Shown here piece by piece: positions 15,965 through 22,634 of a stretch of DNA of 29,789 nucleotides. Below the pieces are notes generated by a model that worked only from the letters and a program-made list of their open reading frames with translations, had not been told where the DNA came from and ran no database searches. The translations under genes were made by a program, and so were the position numbers. Numbering within the stretch: position 1 is the first letter of the stretch; each line of letters opens with the position of its first letter. Origin of the DNA: RGEC01 sp044371405 (lineage in GTDB: Bacteria; Bacteroidota; Bacteroidia; NS11-12g; UBA955); assembly GCA_044371405.1 (NCBI GenBank), contig JBILTS010000011.1, positions 1 to 29,789 of the forward strand, given 5' to 3'.

Positions 15965-16355
15965 CTATAAGCCCCTCAATCAGCTGTTTAACCCTTTGCT
16001 TTTTCAATATTTTCTGCCCCTGTGTTCCCTCAGCAACAAGCCGTTCACCCACATATACAAAAAATGCACAGTCTATGGCATTGCCTTCCAGTCTGATAAT
16101 TTTCGCATTAATCGTTACCGTATCGCCAAGCATGGCCGGACTTTTATGCTGAATATGCAAAAAAGTGCCTATCCCTTCTTCGTCCTCCTCCTTCATATTT
16201 AACACAAACTGCCGGCAAGCCCATTCTGCATCACGCCCCAGGGCAAACGTTGCGTAAAACGGATGTACATTCCCTGTTTCAAAGGTAGCCAGGTCAGCAT
16301 TTTCAACGACCCTGCTGATTGAAATCTCATCTCCTATTTTGTGCGTGTTTTTTAT
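15957..16355 (-). CDS. Hotdog-fold thioesterase-like protein with a non-standard start codon
   Basis: The frame is open from 16397 and encodes NADLATFETGNVHPFYATFALG followed by a WACRQF helix, then GIGTFLHIQHKSPAMLGDTVTI and IDCAFFVYVGERLVAEGTQGQ. This fits the single-hotdog FlK/thioesterase type (VGT-x-V-x-H-x-AP-x-x-G pattern), which acts on acyl thioesters. There is no ATG, GTG or TTG before the conserved core. The only standard-type start is an internal GTG at 16205, which would remove the first strands and the central helix. The best in-frame candidates are ATA at 16355 (its ATAA overlaps the ytxJ stop) or ATT at 16364. From ATA the protein has 132 residues. It overlaps smpB by 8 bp. 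Substrate is unknown. Confidence 0.75.
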   Translation of the reverse strand: MKNTHKIGDEISISRVVENADLATFETGNVHPFYATFALGRDAEWACRQFVLNMKEEDEEGIGTFLHIQHKSPAMLGDTVTINAKIIRLEGNAIDCAFFVYVGERLVAEGTQGQKILKKQRVKQLIEGLIGG

Positions 16356-16699
16356 GGGTTTAATTTTTGATAGCGTGACAATTCTGATGCAATTTCACCA
16401 GCCTGAATCTCAAGGTGTGAGGCATCATAAACACATTCTCCCTGATGAATGAGCAGCAATTGAGGTGATTCATGATAAACACTAAAAACCTCTGCGATGC
16501 GGTTACTTATGCTGCGGTCGGCAATTACATCAACCAAATGGAATGTTAATGCCGGAATGGCTTTTTCAATGCGGTTGAGTGCCATGCTGCTTATAGAGCA
16601 GCGCGTGCTGTGCTTAAAAATCAATACCGGAGCAAGATGCGAATCAGCAATCAGGGTGCTGAGTCCGGCTTCATCTGTAAGACGCAGTGCGGCAGACAT
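16352..16699 (-). CDS. ytxJ: YtxJ-like bacillithiol-system redox protein (monothiol bacilliredoxin type)
   Basis: YtxJ proteins are small thioredoxin-fold proteins linked to bacillithiol-dependent removal of mixed disulfides. The 115-residue sequence has the family motif FKHSTRCSIS (about 28-37), with a single active-site Cys34 and serine in place of the resolving cysteine. The later segment VYHESPQLLLIHQGECVYDASH contains the cis-proline region and the ending common to the family. Its ATG overlaps the stop of the upstream lipoprotein gene (TAATG), and its stop overlaps the probable start of the thioesterase, so all should share one message. It suggests, but does not prove, that this organism uses bacillithiol. 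Confidence 0.88.
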   Translation of the reverse strand: MSAALRLTDEAGLSTLIADSHLAPVLIFKHSTRCSISSMALNRIEKAIPALTFHLVDVIADRSISNRIAEVFSVYHESPQLLLIHQGECVYDASHLEIQAGEIASELSRYQKLNP

Positions 16700-16827
16700 T
16701 ACTTTTTAATGCTCATGCCATGATTTGCCATCCCCACATTAGGACATTTATCTTTCTTGCGGAAAGAGGCGCACGAAACTGCGGTTGTGCAAATCAGGAT
16801 AGCGATGATTACTTTTGCCTTGTTCAT
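16699..16827 (-). CDS. Small lipoprotein, 42 residues
   Basis: A short frame starts with ATG at 16827 and reads MNKAKVIIAILICTTAVSC followed by ASFRKKDKCPNVG, ending ...HGMSIKK-stop. It has a positively charged start, a hydrophobic core and a lipobox (AVSC), so it is predicted to be exported and lipid-modified at Cys19, leaving a mature peptide of about 24 residues with one more cysteine. Its TAA overlaps the ytxJ ATG as TAATG, which is strong evidence for a real, translated upstream gene. A TTAATTTG promoter-like element ends 18 bp before the start (16846-16853, minus strand). Function is unknown. It is easily missed because of its size. Confidence 0.72.
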   Translation of the reverse strand: MNKAKVIIAILICTTAVSCASFRKKDKCPNVGMANHGMSIKK

Positions 16828-18016
16828 GATAAGGGAAATTTACTGCAAATTAAACTCAATTTTAGGAAATCCGTTGATTGTAGAACGAATATCTGACAGG
16901 ATTTATTCGGAGAAACTGCAAAAAACTGATTTGACAGAAGTTGAGAGCAAACTGGCAGATTCCATTTTTGAAGAACAGCGTGAATGCAGGATGAAAGCTA
17001 AAAAGAAGCTTCCTACCTGGTTTCTAAACCAATGCCTGTTTGCTTCTGTCCCCCTGGAACAATGCACATCAGAAGCAACGGCCTGTGCCAAAGCATCACT
17101 TTTTTCTGGCGATACCCTGCTAAGCATTACGGGTGGACTTGGGGTTGATGATTCCGCTTTTTCAAGTACATTTTCCACCGTAAGCAGCCTGGATCCGGAT
17201 ACAGGGCTGAACGCCGTGGTAAGGTTTAACAACAAAAAATTGGGGTTAACAAACATAGAACGGCTTGACACTACGGCAGAAGCGTTTCTGCAAAATAATC
17301 CCGGAACTTGGAGCTGCATTTATGCCGACCCCGATCGCCGGGCTTCAGGTAACCGTTCAGCCGGCAATGTTCACAGCTATTCACCAGATATCATTTCCCT
17401 GTATCATAACCATAGGACAAAGGCACCAATTTGGCTGATTAAACTCAGCCCAATGACTGACCTCAGCTGGTTTGAGCAAGAGATGAAGCATCAGGTCTTC
17501 TTTTACATTTTCAGCCACAGAGGTGAAGTGAAGGAAATCCTTGCCGTATTGCAGAATTCCGGAAAATCTGGAAAGGCAATTATAAGTACCGGAGACGGAG
17601 CAACACAAATTTTCAGAGAAGAAGACTCACTTGACACCATCCCCACAGACCGGGAAATATTTTGCGAGATTACATCGGCGGGTATCAAGGCCGGATTCCG
17701 CGACTATATCATTCAATCGTCAGGACTGGTGCCTGCAAGCAGACACGGCTATTATCTGAGGGGATATTCACAGATTCCCGATGCCCTAGGCCGGGTTTTT
17801 GATTTAAAACACTTCCTGCAAGGATCATTGGGTGAAATTTCGGCACAGCTTAACAATCTGGGTATTAAACAAGCGCACATCAACACCCGCGATTTTGTTT
17901 TGCCTGCCGATGAAACACGAAAAAAGCTGAAAATTCGCGATGGCGGAGAAGTTTATCTCTTTTTTACAGGAAAAGATAAAGTGAAAAGCTGCTTTGTAAC
18001 CGAAAAACGGTCTTAA
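16826..18016 (+). CDS. Class I SAM-dependent methyltransferase with THUMP-like domain
   Basis: Conserved features are the SAM-binding motif ITGGLGVDDSAFS, the downstream IYADPDRRASGNR (DPxRR motif), the PDIISLY helix and IKLSPMTDLSWF. A C-terminal THUMP-like region follows (REIFCEITSAGIKAGF, YYLRGYSQIPDALGRVFDL, ALGRVFDLKHF). This layout belongs to a family common in Bacteroidetes and assumed to modify nucleic acid, probably RNA; the target is unknown. The start is uncertain. An ATG at 16826 gives 396 residues but touches the divergent lipoprotein start. A TTG at 16874 (MIVERISDRIYS) gives 380 and leaves room for promoters. Starts further upstream would run through the lipoprotein gene. The stop lies directly against the stop of convergent hemD, with no gap. 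Confidence 0.85.
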   Translation: MIREIYCKLNSILGNPLIVERISDRIYSEKLQKTDLTEVESKLADSIFEEQRECRMKAKKKLPTWFLNQCLFASVPLEQCTSEATACAKASLFSGDTLLSITGGLGVDDSAFSSTFSTVSSLDPDTGLNAVVRFNNKKLGLTNIERLDTTAEAFLQNNPGTWSCIYADPDRRASGNRSAGNVHSYSPDIISLYHNHRTKAPIWLIKLSPMTDLSWFEQEMKHQVFFYIFSHRGEVKEILAVLQNSGKSGKAIISTGDGATQIFREEDSLDTIPTDREIFCEITSAGIKAGFRDYIIQSSGLVPASRHGYYLRGYSQIPDALGRVFDLKHFLQGSLGEISAQLNNLGIKQAHINTRDFVLPADETRKKLKIRDGGEVYLFFTGKDKVKSCFVTEKRS

Positions 18017-18784
18017 TTACTTTTTATCGGCATTGGCCCGCTTCACATATTTCTCAATGGCTGAGAGCATAGAAGGGCTGTCGGGTGCCGGTGCCGGAAT
18101 GTCCAGAATAAGATTATGCTCCAGAATGGCTTTCTGGGTGCTTTCCCCAAATCCTGCAATGCGGGTATCATTTTGAACAAAATCCGGGAAGTTATCGTAC
18201 AGAGATTTTATATCTGCCGGACTAAAAAACACCAAAATATCATAAAATACATCGCGCAAATCACTCAAATCGCTGCTCACCGTGCGGTAAATGATGCATT
18301 CTTTCAAATTCAGTTTATGCTCTTCAAAGAAATTGGGTATGCTGGGTTTTCGTATGTCTGAACACGGAAATAAAAATTTTTCTGTGCCATGATTTTTCAT
18401 CAAATTCAGAAAATCTTTTTCGCTGCCTTTTCCATGAAACATCTTCCGTTTTCTTGGAACAATATATTTCTGAACGTAGTTGGAGACATTCTCATTCACG
18501 GAAAAATACTTGGTATCCTGAGACATTTCGGCTTTCATTTCCTGTGCCATGGTAAAAAAAGAATCTACCGCATTCTTTGAATTGAATATGATGGCTGTGT
18601 ATTCAGGAAAACTAACTTTTTGGCGTCGAATCTCCTTAGCAGTAAGGGGTTCAATGTGAATAAACGCCCTGAAATCTATTTTCAGTTTGTATTTTTTGGC
18701 AAATTCTTCATAAACATTCTTACCCGCTTCAGGTGGCGGCTGAGTAATGAGTATGCTCTTTACCTTTTTCTCTCTTTCGTTCAT
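18017..18784 (-). CDS. hemD: Uroporphyrinogen-III synthase
   Basis: HemD closes hydroxymethylbilane with inversion of ring D to give uroporphyrinogen III, the branch point to heme, siroheme and corrins. The 255-residue protein has the two-lobed HEM4 pattern: an N-terminal KSILITQPPPEAGKNVYEEF, then TAIIFNSKNAVDSFF in lobe 1 and DILVFFSPADIKSLYDNFPDF with IAGFGESTQKAILEHNL in lobe 2. Sequence conservation in this family is always low, and the match is to the Bacteroidetes form. Its ATG overlaps the stop of the DUF4271 gene by 4 bp, placing it last in the operon. hemW lies at the other end of the same cluster on the opposite strand. Confidence 0.9.
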   Translation of the reverse strand: MNEREKKVKSILITQPPPEAGKNVYEEFAKKYKLKIDFRAFIHIEPLTAKEIRRQKVSFPEYTAIIFNSKNAVDSFFTMAQEMKAEMSQDTKYFSVNENVSNYVQKYIVPRKRKMFHGKGSEKDFLNLMKNHGTEKFLFPCSDIRKPSIPNFFEEHKLNLKECIIYRTVSSDLSDLRDVFYDILVFFSPADIKSLYDNFPDFVQNDTRIAGFGESTQKAILEHNLILDIPAPAPDSPSMLSAIEKYVKRANADKK

Positions 18785-19722
18785 TGAGTTTGTGAGATAC
18801 TGAAAAGGGTTTTAGTCAGTATTGCATGAGGCAAAACTTCCAAGGCACAAAAGTACAAAATATTGGTGAATGAATAATGTTTTTCGCGAATCAGATAAAG
18901 CAATTGTACAATCATTTTTAAAATAAACCATACAACCACCAACAAAATCAAATATTTAGACATGTCAAAATACTTTAATCGGTAAGGATTATAGTACACA
19001 ATATTAACAATGGGAAACAAAACTACAGACACCCAAAAATCCACTGTTATTTGTTTTTGAAGCAGTGATCGTGACACATATCCGGAGGAAAATACAAATG
19101 ACTGCAAGCGCTGGGAGAAATATAGCGCAACTTTCCATAGTGAAACTGAGATCAAAACAACCACAAAAAACACCACACTATTTAATTGCAAAAACTTACT
19201 AAAAACAGCTATTAGCAGTCCGATTTGAGCCATAACAAAAGTTGAAAATAAAATACAAACCAGACTTCCGGAGGTAAAGGACAACGATCTGTCGGCTATA
19301 AGTTCATTGAAATAATAATTATTGAACACCCCCCTGTATCGCTGATAGAATTGTTTAGGGAAAGCTGCCCGGTAATAGAGAAACAGTGCCAAAATTAAAA
19401 TTGATATGAGGAAAAACCAGAATTTTGCCTGCCCCACGCGGTAAAATGCCTGATGAGAAAAAGGATCAAATGGGTCTTTCACCTTTGGAACAATAGTATT
19501 TTTAACTTTAATGGTAAATTTTGATTTGAGCACTGCAAAAAGACTGTCATTCTTAAGACTATCAAGAAATCGGTGATGTTTTGCAGATTGCGAATCGCGC
19601 TTAGCAGCAACTGAACTGCGTTTGCGTGAACGCCTTCGTTCATTGGATTCCGCAGCTGCGTCCTGACTCAGGATCGTCAGCGACAGCAAAAGCAAAAACA
19701 GGTATTTAACATTAAAACGCAT
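18781..19722 (-). CDS. DUF4271 membrane protein
   Basis: The 313-residue protein has an N-terminal signal-like hydrophobic segment (about 6-24) and a basic, serine-rich stretch (NERRRSRKRSS). A DPFDPFSHQAFYR segment follows, then about six hydrophobic helices (for example FWFFLISILILALFLYY, SVVFFVVVLISVSLW, YLILLVVVWFILKMIVQLLYL). The ending EVLPHAILTKTL is typical of DUF4271, a Bacteroidetes-specific inner-membrane family. From what I recall it is often found next to hemD, as here. Function is unknown. It overlaps the Omp85-like gene upstream by 11 bp and hemD downstream by 4 bp, so all three are very likely co-translated. Confidence 0.88.
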   Translation of the reverse strand: MRFNVKYLFLLLLSLTILSQDAAAESNERRRSRKRSSVAAKRDSQSAKHHRFLDSLKNDSLFAVLKSKFTIKVKNTIVPKVKDPFDPFSHQAFYRVGQAKFWFFLISILILALFLYYRAAFPKQFYQRYRGVFNNYYFNELIADRSLSFTSGSLVCILFSTFVMAQIGLLIAVFSKFLQLNSVVFFVVVLISVSLWKVALYFSQRLQSFVFSSGYVSRSLLQKQITVDFWVSVVLFPIVNIVYYNPYRLKYFDMSKYLILLVVVWFILKMIVQLLYLIREKHYSFTNILYFCALEVLPHAILTKTLFSISQTQ

Positions 19723-21337
19723 TGCTTAAACCCAGGTGAAATTTTGCATCCCTAAAAACAAATCCGTTACCATCATTTCCCAATGCCCAGGCAAACCTTA
19801 GCACGCCTGCTCCTGTTTTCAAAGCTCCGGACAAACCCATGCTGTGTATGAATTGCATACTTTTATCGTCAGAGGTTGCATTTCGATATCCGGCGGCAGA
19901 AACAAATGGCGCAACATAACCTGTGGTACCAGCCATATATCGAAACTCAAAATTGACCATGTGAAAAGCGTTTGCAAAAATACGCTGCTCATTGAACCCA
20001 CGAATGGAATTTATGCCTCCCCATCGCGATAATTCAGAAAAATTAATATTTGGGGCCCTGTATTCTTCTCCCAACAAGGAAATGGCACCAACCCAATTTT
20101 TTATAACAGTGAAATAAATAGCACCTGAATAACGCAGTTTAAGTGTGGTTTGTCTCAGTTTTCCAATTCGCTGCAAACTATCGTATACATTTTCAACAGC
20201 CCCTTCATCATTTCTCCAGGTTATCGATGCTACATTGGCATCCCTAAGCCAGGTGCGGCTACCCAGTGTAGCTTCCGTCCTAAAACTCAACCCACGCCTC
20301 GGAAAAACTTCTGTAGTTGCACTTGATTTCTCTATGGAAACCATGTAGCCGGTTGATCGGCTGGGAGCGTTGTAAGGCAAACTCCGCCTGGCCTTTACAA
20401 AGAATGTGTCAATGCCAAGTCCTGTGATTCCGGTGCGCTCGTAACCAAAACTCCATCTCCATTGGCGTGAAATAGGGAAACGCAGCTCCAAACTCCGTTT
20501 AAGCCGTGTATAAACCGTATCATATTTTTCCAGCCCCAGGTGAACACCGGTAATAAACGGAGTGCCCATCAAGTAAGGTAATTCAGCCCCGGCAAACAAC
20601 TCTTGTGATCGCTCCTGAAAACGCCTCCAGCGTGAATAACATGATATACCATGCCCGAAAAGATCGTAAAATGCGGCATCTGCCTCTCCGGTAATGATGG
20701 GTTTTTGCCCCTGCTCATTCGCCAGTCCCAGCAGGCCTGATAAGCGGTCGCGTTTTTGCCTGACCACAGCATGATTGAGGACAAATCTTCCAAAATGAAA
20801 CGACGGCACTGCCTCGCCTTTCAATGTATAACCGCTAATCGCCAGCATTTTACTCCTAAAACGCTGAACATCATCTTCATTATAGGGCAACCCTGTTGCC
20901 AATCCTGAAGTTTTTCTAAGAAAATATGGAGATAGTTTCAACCCATTGCTGCTGATGGAATCATACAGGCAAAGCATACCCCGCTGCCGATCTACGGTTA
21001 CTTGAATGAACTGCCCAAAAGAAGTATCCGGAAGGATTGTGTATGATGCAAACGGATAGCCATTATTGAGCATTCCAAATAACCAACTGTCCTGAAAACC
21101 TATAAATTGTTTTGGTGAAAACAATCGTGTGCTGTCTTTCTCCTTGATGAAAAAAGTGGCACTTTCATAGGGTTTTTTATGTAAGTAATCAGGATTACTG
21201 GCATTAAAAAACCCATCATCCTGCAATTGCTTTACCACGCTTTGCAGCTTGACACTATCCAATACATGGGCAGAGCCAGAAGCGGCCGAAAAACCAGGCA
21301 AAACAAGCCATGCTACTATGATTAATTTTCTCAGCAA
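19712..21337 (-). CDS. Omp85/BamA-TamA-like outer-membrane protein
   Basis: The 541-residue protein begins with a signal peptide (MLRKLIIVAWLVLPGFSAASG) from a TTG start. The first 220 residues are a periplasmic part with at least one POTRA-like unit (VVKQLQDDGFF, NGYPFASYTILPD, YFLRKTSGLATGLPYNEDDV). A 16-strand-type barrel follows, with the Omp85 loop-6 signature INSIRGFNEQRIFAN and a C-terminal phenylalanine (LGLSNAF) suited to barrel assembly. It is shorter than true BamA (about 800 or more residues), so it is probably a TamA-like or other specialised member rather than the main assembly pore. It starts the operon with DUF4271 and hemD. Cargo is unknown. Confidence 0.85.
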   Translation of the reverse strand: MLRKLIIVAWLVLPGFSAASGSAHVLDSVKLQSVVKQLQDDGFFNASNPDYLHKKPYESATFFIKEKDSTRLFSPKQFIGFQDSWLFGMLNNGYPFASYTILPDTSFGQFIQVTVDRQRGMLCLYDSISSNGLKLSPYFLRKTSGLATGLPYNEDDVQRFRSKMLAISGYTLKGEAVPSFHFGRFVLNHAVVRQKRDRLSGLLGLANEQGQKPIITGEADAAFYDLFGHGISCYSRWRRFQERSQELFAGAELPYLMGTPFITGVHLGLEKYDTVYTRLKRSLELRFPISRQWRWSFGYERTGITGLGIDTFFVKARRSLPYNAPSRSTGYMVSIEKSSATTEVFPRRGLSFRTEATLGSRTWLRDANVASITWRNDEGAVENVYDSLQRIGKLRQTTLKLRYSGAIYFTVIKNWVGAISLLGEEYRAPNINFSELSRWGGINSIRGFNEQRIFANAFHMVNFEFRYMAGTTGYVAPFVSAAGYRNATSDDKSMQFIHSMGLSGALKTGAGVLRFAWALGNDGNGFVFRDAKFHLGLSNAF

Positions 21338-21350
21338 CGGTTATTGTCCG

Positions 21351-21366
21351 CAAATTACGAACTTTG
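21351..21366. promoter_or_regulatory. Overlapping divergent promoter elements for hemW and the Omp85-like gene
   Basis: On the plus strand GAACTTTG (21359-21366) matches TAnnTTTG at seven of eight positions and ends 7 bp before the TTG start of hemW. On the minus strand a TAATTTG (one base shorter than consensus) ends 13 bp before the TTG start of the Omp85-like gene. The two elements are almost back to back, so polymerase binding for one may exclude the other. Confidence 0.4.
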
Positions 21367-21373
21367 CCTTGAA

Positions 21374-22495
21374 TTGTCCGGTCTTTATATTCATATCCCC
21401 TTCTGCCGCAAGGCCTGTACCTACTGCAATTTTCATTTCACCACAGGACAGCGATACAAAGAAGATTTTGTTCAATTCTTAAAAAAAGAATATGATTCAT
21501 ACCTGCCACAATGGCAAGATCCATGGGAAACAGTCTACTTTGGCGGGGGCACGCCCTCCCTTTTGCCGGCGGTTCAACTGGGAGAATTGTTGGATCACGT
21601 AAGAAAAACCCGTGGCATCGACAGCAACGCGGAAATAACGCTCGAAGCCAACCCTGAAGATATTAGCGAAATAAACATCAGTCGTTGGAAATCCATTGGC
21701 ATTAACCGCATTAGTTTAGGTGTTCAGTCGCTCAGCGACATCGAACTAAAGGCCATGAACAGGGCCCATCTGGCAGCCACCAGTATCGCTGCTATTGAAA
21801 TGTTGGTCCAATCAAAGTTTCATTCGGTAAATCTGGATTTGATATATGGAAGTCCATGGCTCAGTGATGAAGATTGGACAGAAACCCTTGCATGGGCATT
21901 CTCGTGCGGAGCACAGCATATTTCGGCCTATGCACTAACGGCAGAGCCGGATACACGATTTTGGAAAGACATAAACTCAGGAAAATCTCCAGATTTGGAC
22001 GAGGACAAACAGGCAAGGCATTTTGAGATGCTTCAGGACGCTGCGACACAACACTGTTGGCATCATTATGAAATCAGCAACTTGTGTAAACCCGGCTTTG
22101 AAGCGAAACACAACAGTAATTACTGGAATAATAAACCCTATCTGGGAATTGGCCCATCGGCTCACAGTTTCGATGGAAAACGAAACCGAAGGTGGAATGT
22201 ATCAGACAACCAACGCTATGTTGCAGCATTGGAAGCAGGCATTTTGGCGTATGAAGAAGAGCAACTTTCAAATATTGATTTACTCAATGAATTTATTATT
22301 ACTCGCCTTAGACTGAGTATCGGTTTCAATACTAATGAAATTCTGCATTTAAACCCTGACTGGAAACGCTTGAAACAGGCGGTTATTTTGGAATTGTCAG
22401 AAAAAAAGCATATATTAATGGAGGGTGATCAAATATACCTGACTGCCGAAGGTCGTTTATTTTCTGACGCAATAAGCAGAAATTTAATGCTTTAG
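21374..22495 (+). CDS. hemW: HemW, radical-SAM heme chaperone (coproporphyrinogen oxidase-like)
   Basis: HemW binds heme and a 4Fe-4S cluster and delivers heme to respiratory proteins. Homologues are often mislabelled as HemN. The cluster motif CRKACTYC (Cys11, Cys15, Cys18 from the chosen start) is the CxxxCxxC of radical-SAM enzymes. It is followed by VYFGGGTPSLL, ITLEANPEDI, RISLGVQSL and NLDLIYGSP, all family signatures, and by GIGPSAHSF. HemN has one more cysteine directly after the cluster motif (CxxxCxxCxC); here the residues are NF, which favours HemW. I start at the TTG at 21374 (MSGLYIHIPFC), the normal N-terminus; a TTG at 21344 would add ten residues. Confidence 0.93.
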   Translation: MSGLYIHIPFCRKACTYCNFHFTTGQRYKEDFVQFLKKEYDSYLPQWQDPWETVYFGGGTPSLLPAVQLGELLDHVRKTRGIDSNAEITLEANPEDISEINISRWKSIGINRISLGVQSLSDIELKAMNRAHLAATSIAAIEMLVQSKFHSVNLDLIYGSPWLSDEDWTETLAWAFSCGAQHISAYALTAEPDTRFWKDINSGKSPDLDEDKQARHFEMLQDAATQHCWHHYEISNLCKPGFEAKHNSNYWNNKPYLGIGPSAHSFDGKRNRRWNVSDNQRYVAALEAGILAYEEEQLSNIDLLNEFIITRLRLSIGFNTNEILHLNPDWKRLKQAVILELSEKKHILMEGDQIYLTAEGRLFSDAISRNLML

Positions 22496-22560
22496 TATTT
22501 GTAATTTTTCTAAATTAATATTTAATACTCGGAAACATAGTCATTTTGAACGTATTTTTA

Positions 22561-22568
22561 TAATTTTG
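22561..22568 (+). promoter_or_regulatory. Promoter -7 element (TAATTTTG) for the PKD-repeat protein gene
   Basis: An exact TAnnTTTG match sits 66 bp upstream of the ATG at 22635. Together with its flanks (22559-22577) it agrees at 18 of 19 positions with the element before the Ig-like protein gene. A TTTG at 22545-22548 is too close (12 bp) to be a standard -33 element. Confidence 0.5.
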
Positions 22569-22634
22569 AATATTATTTATAGGCAACGGAACTGAAAAAA
22601 ACGACGTCTATCAGTAAAATCCATAACTACAAAC

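Noticed and set aside
15957..16205. 82-residue thioesterase starting at an internal GTG
   Set aside because: The frame continues upstream with conserved hotdog sequence (VHPFYATFALG and the WACRQF helix), so this start would remove part of the fold.
16757..16825. Longer N-terminus of the methyltransferase
   Set aside because: It lies antisense within the small lipoprotein gene, which has better coding evidence (lipobox, TAATG overlap).
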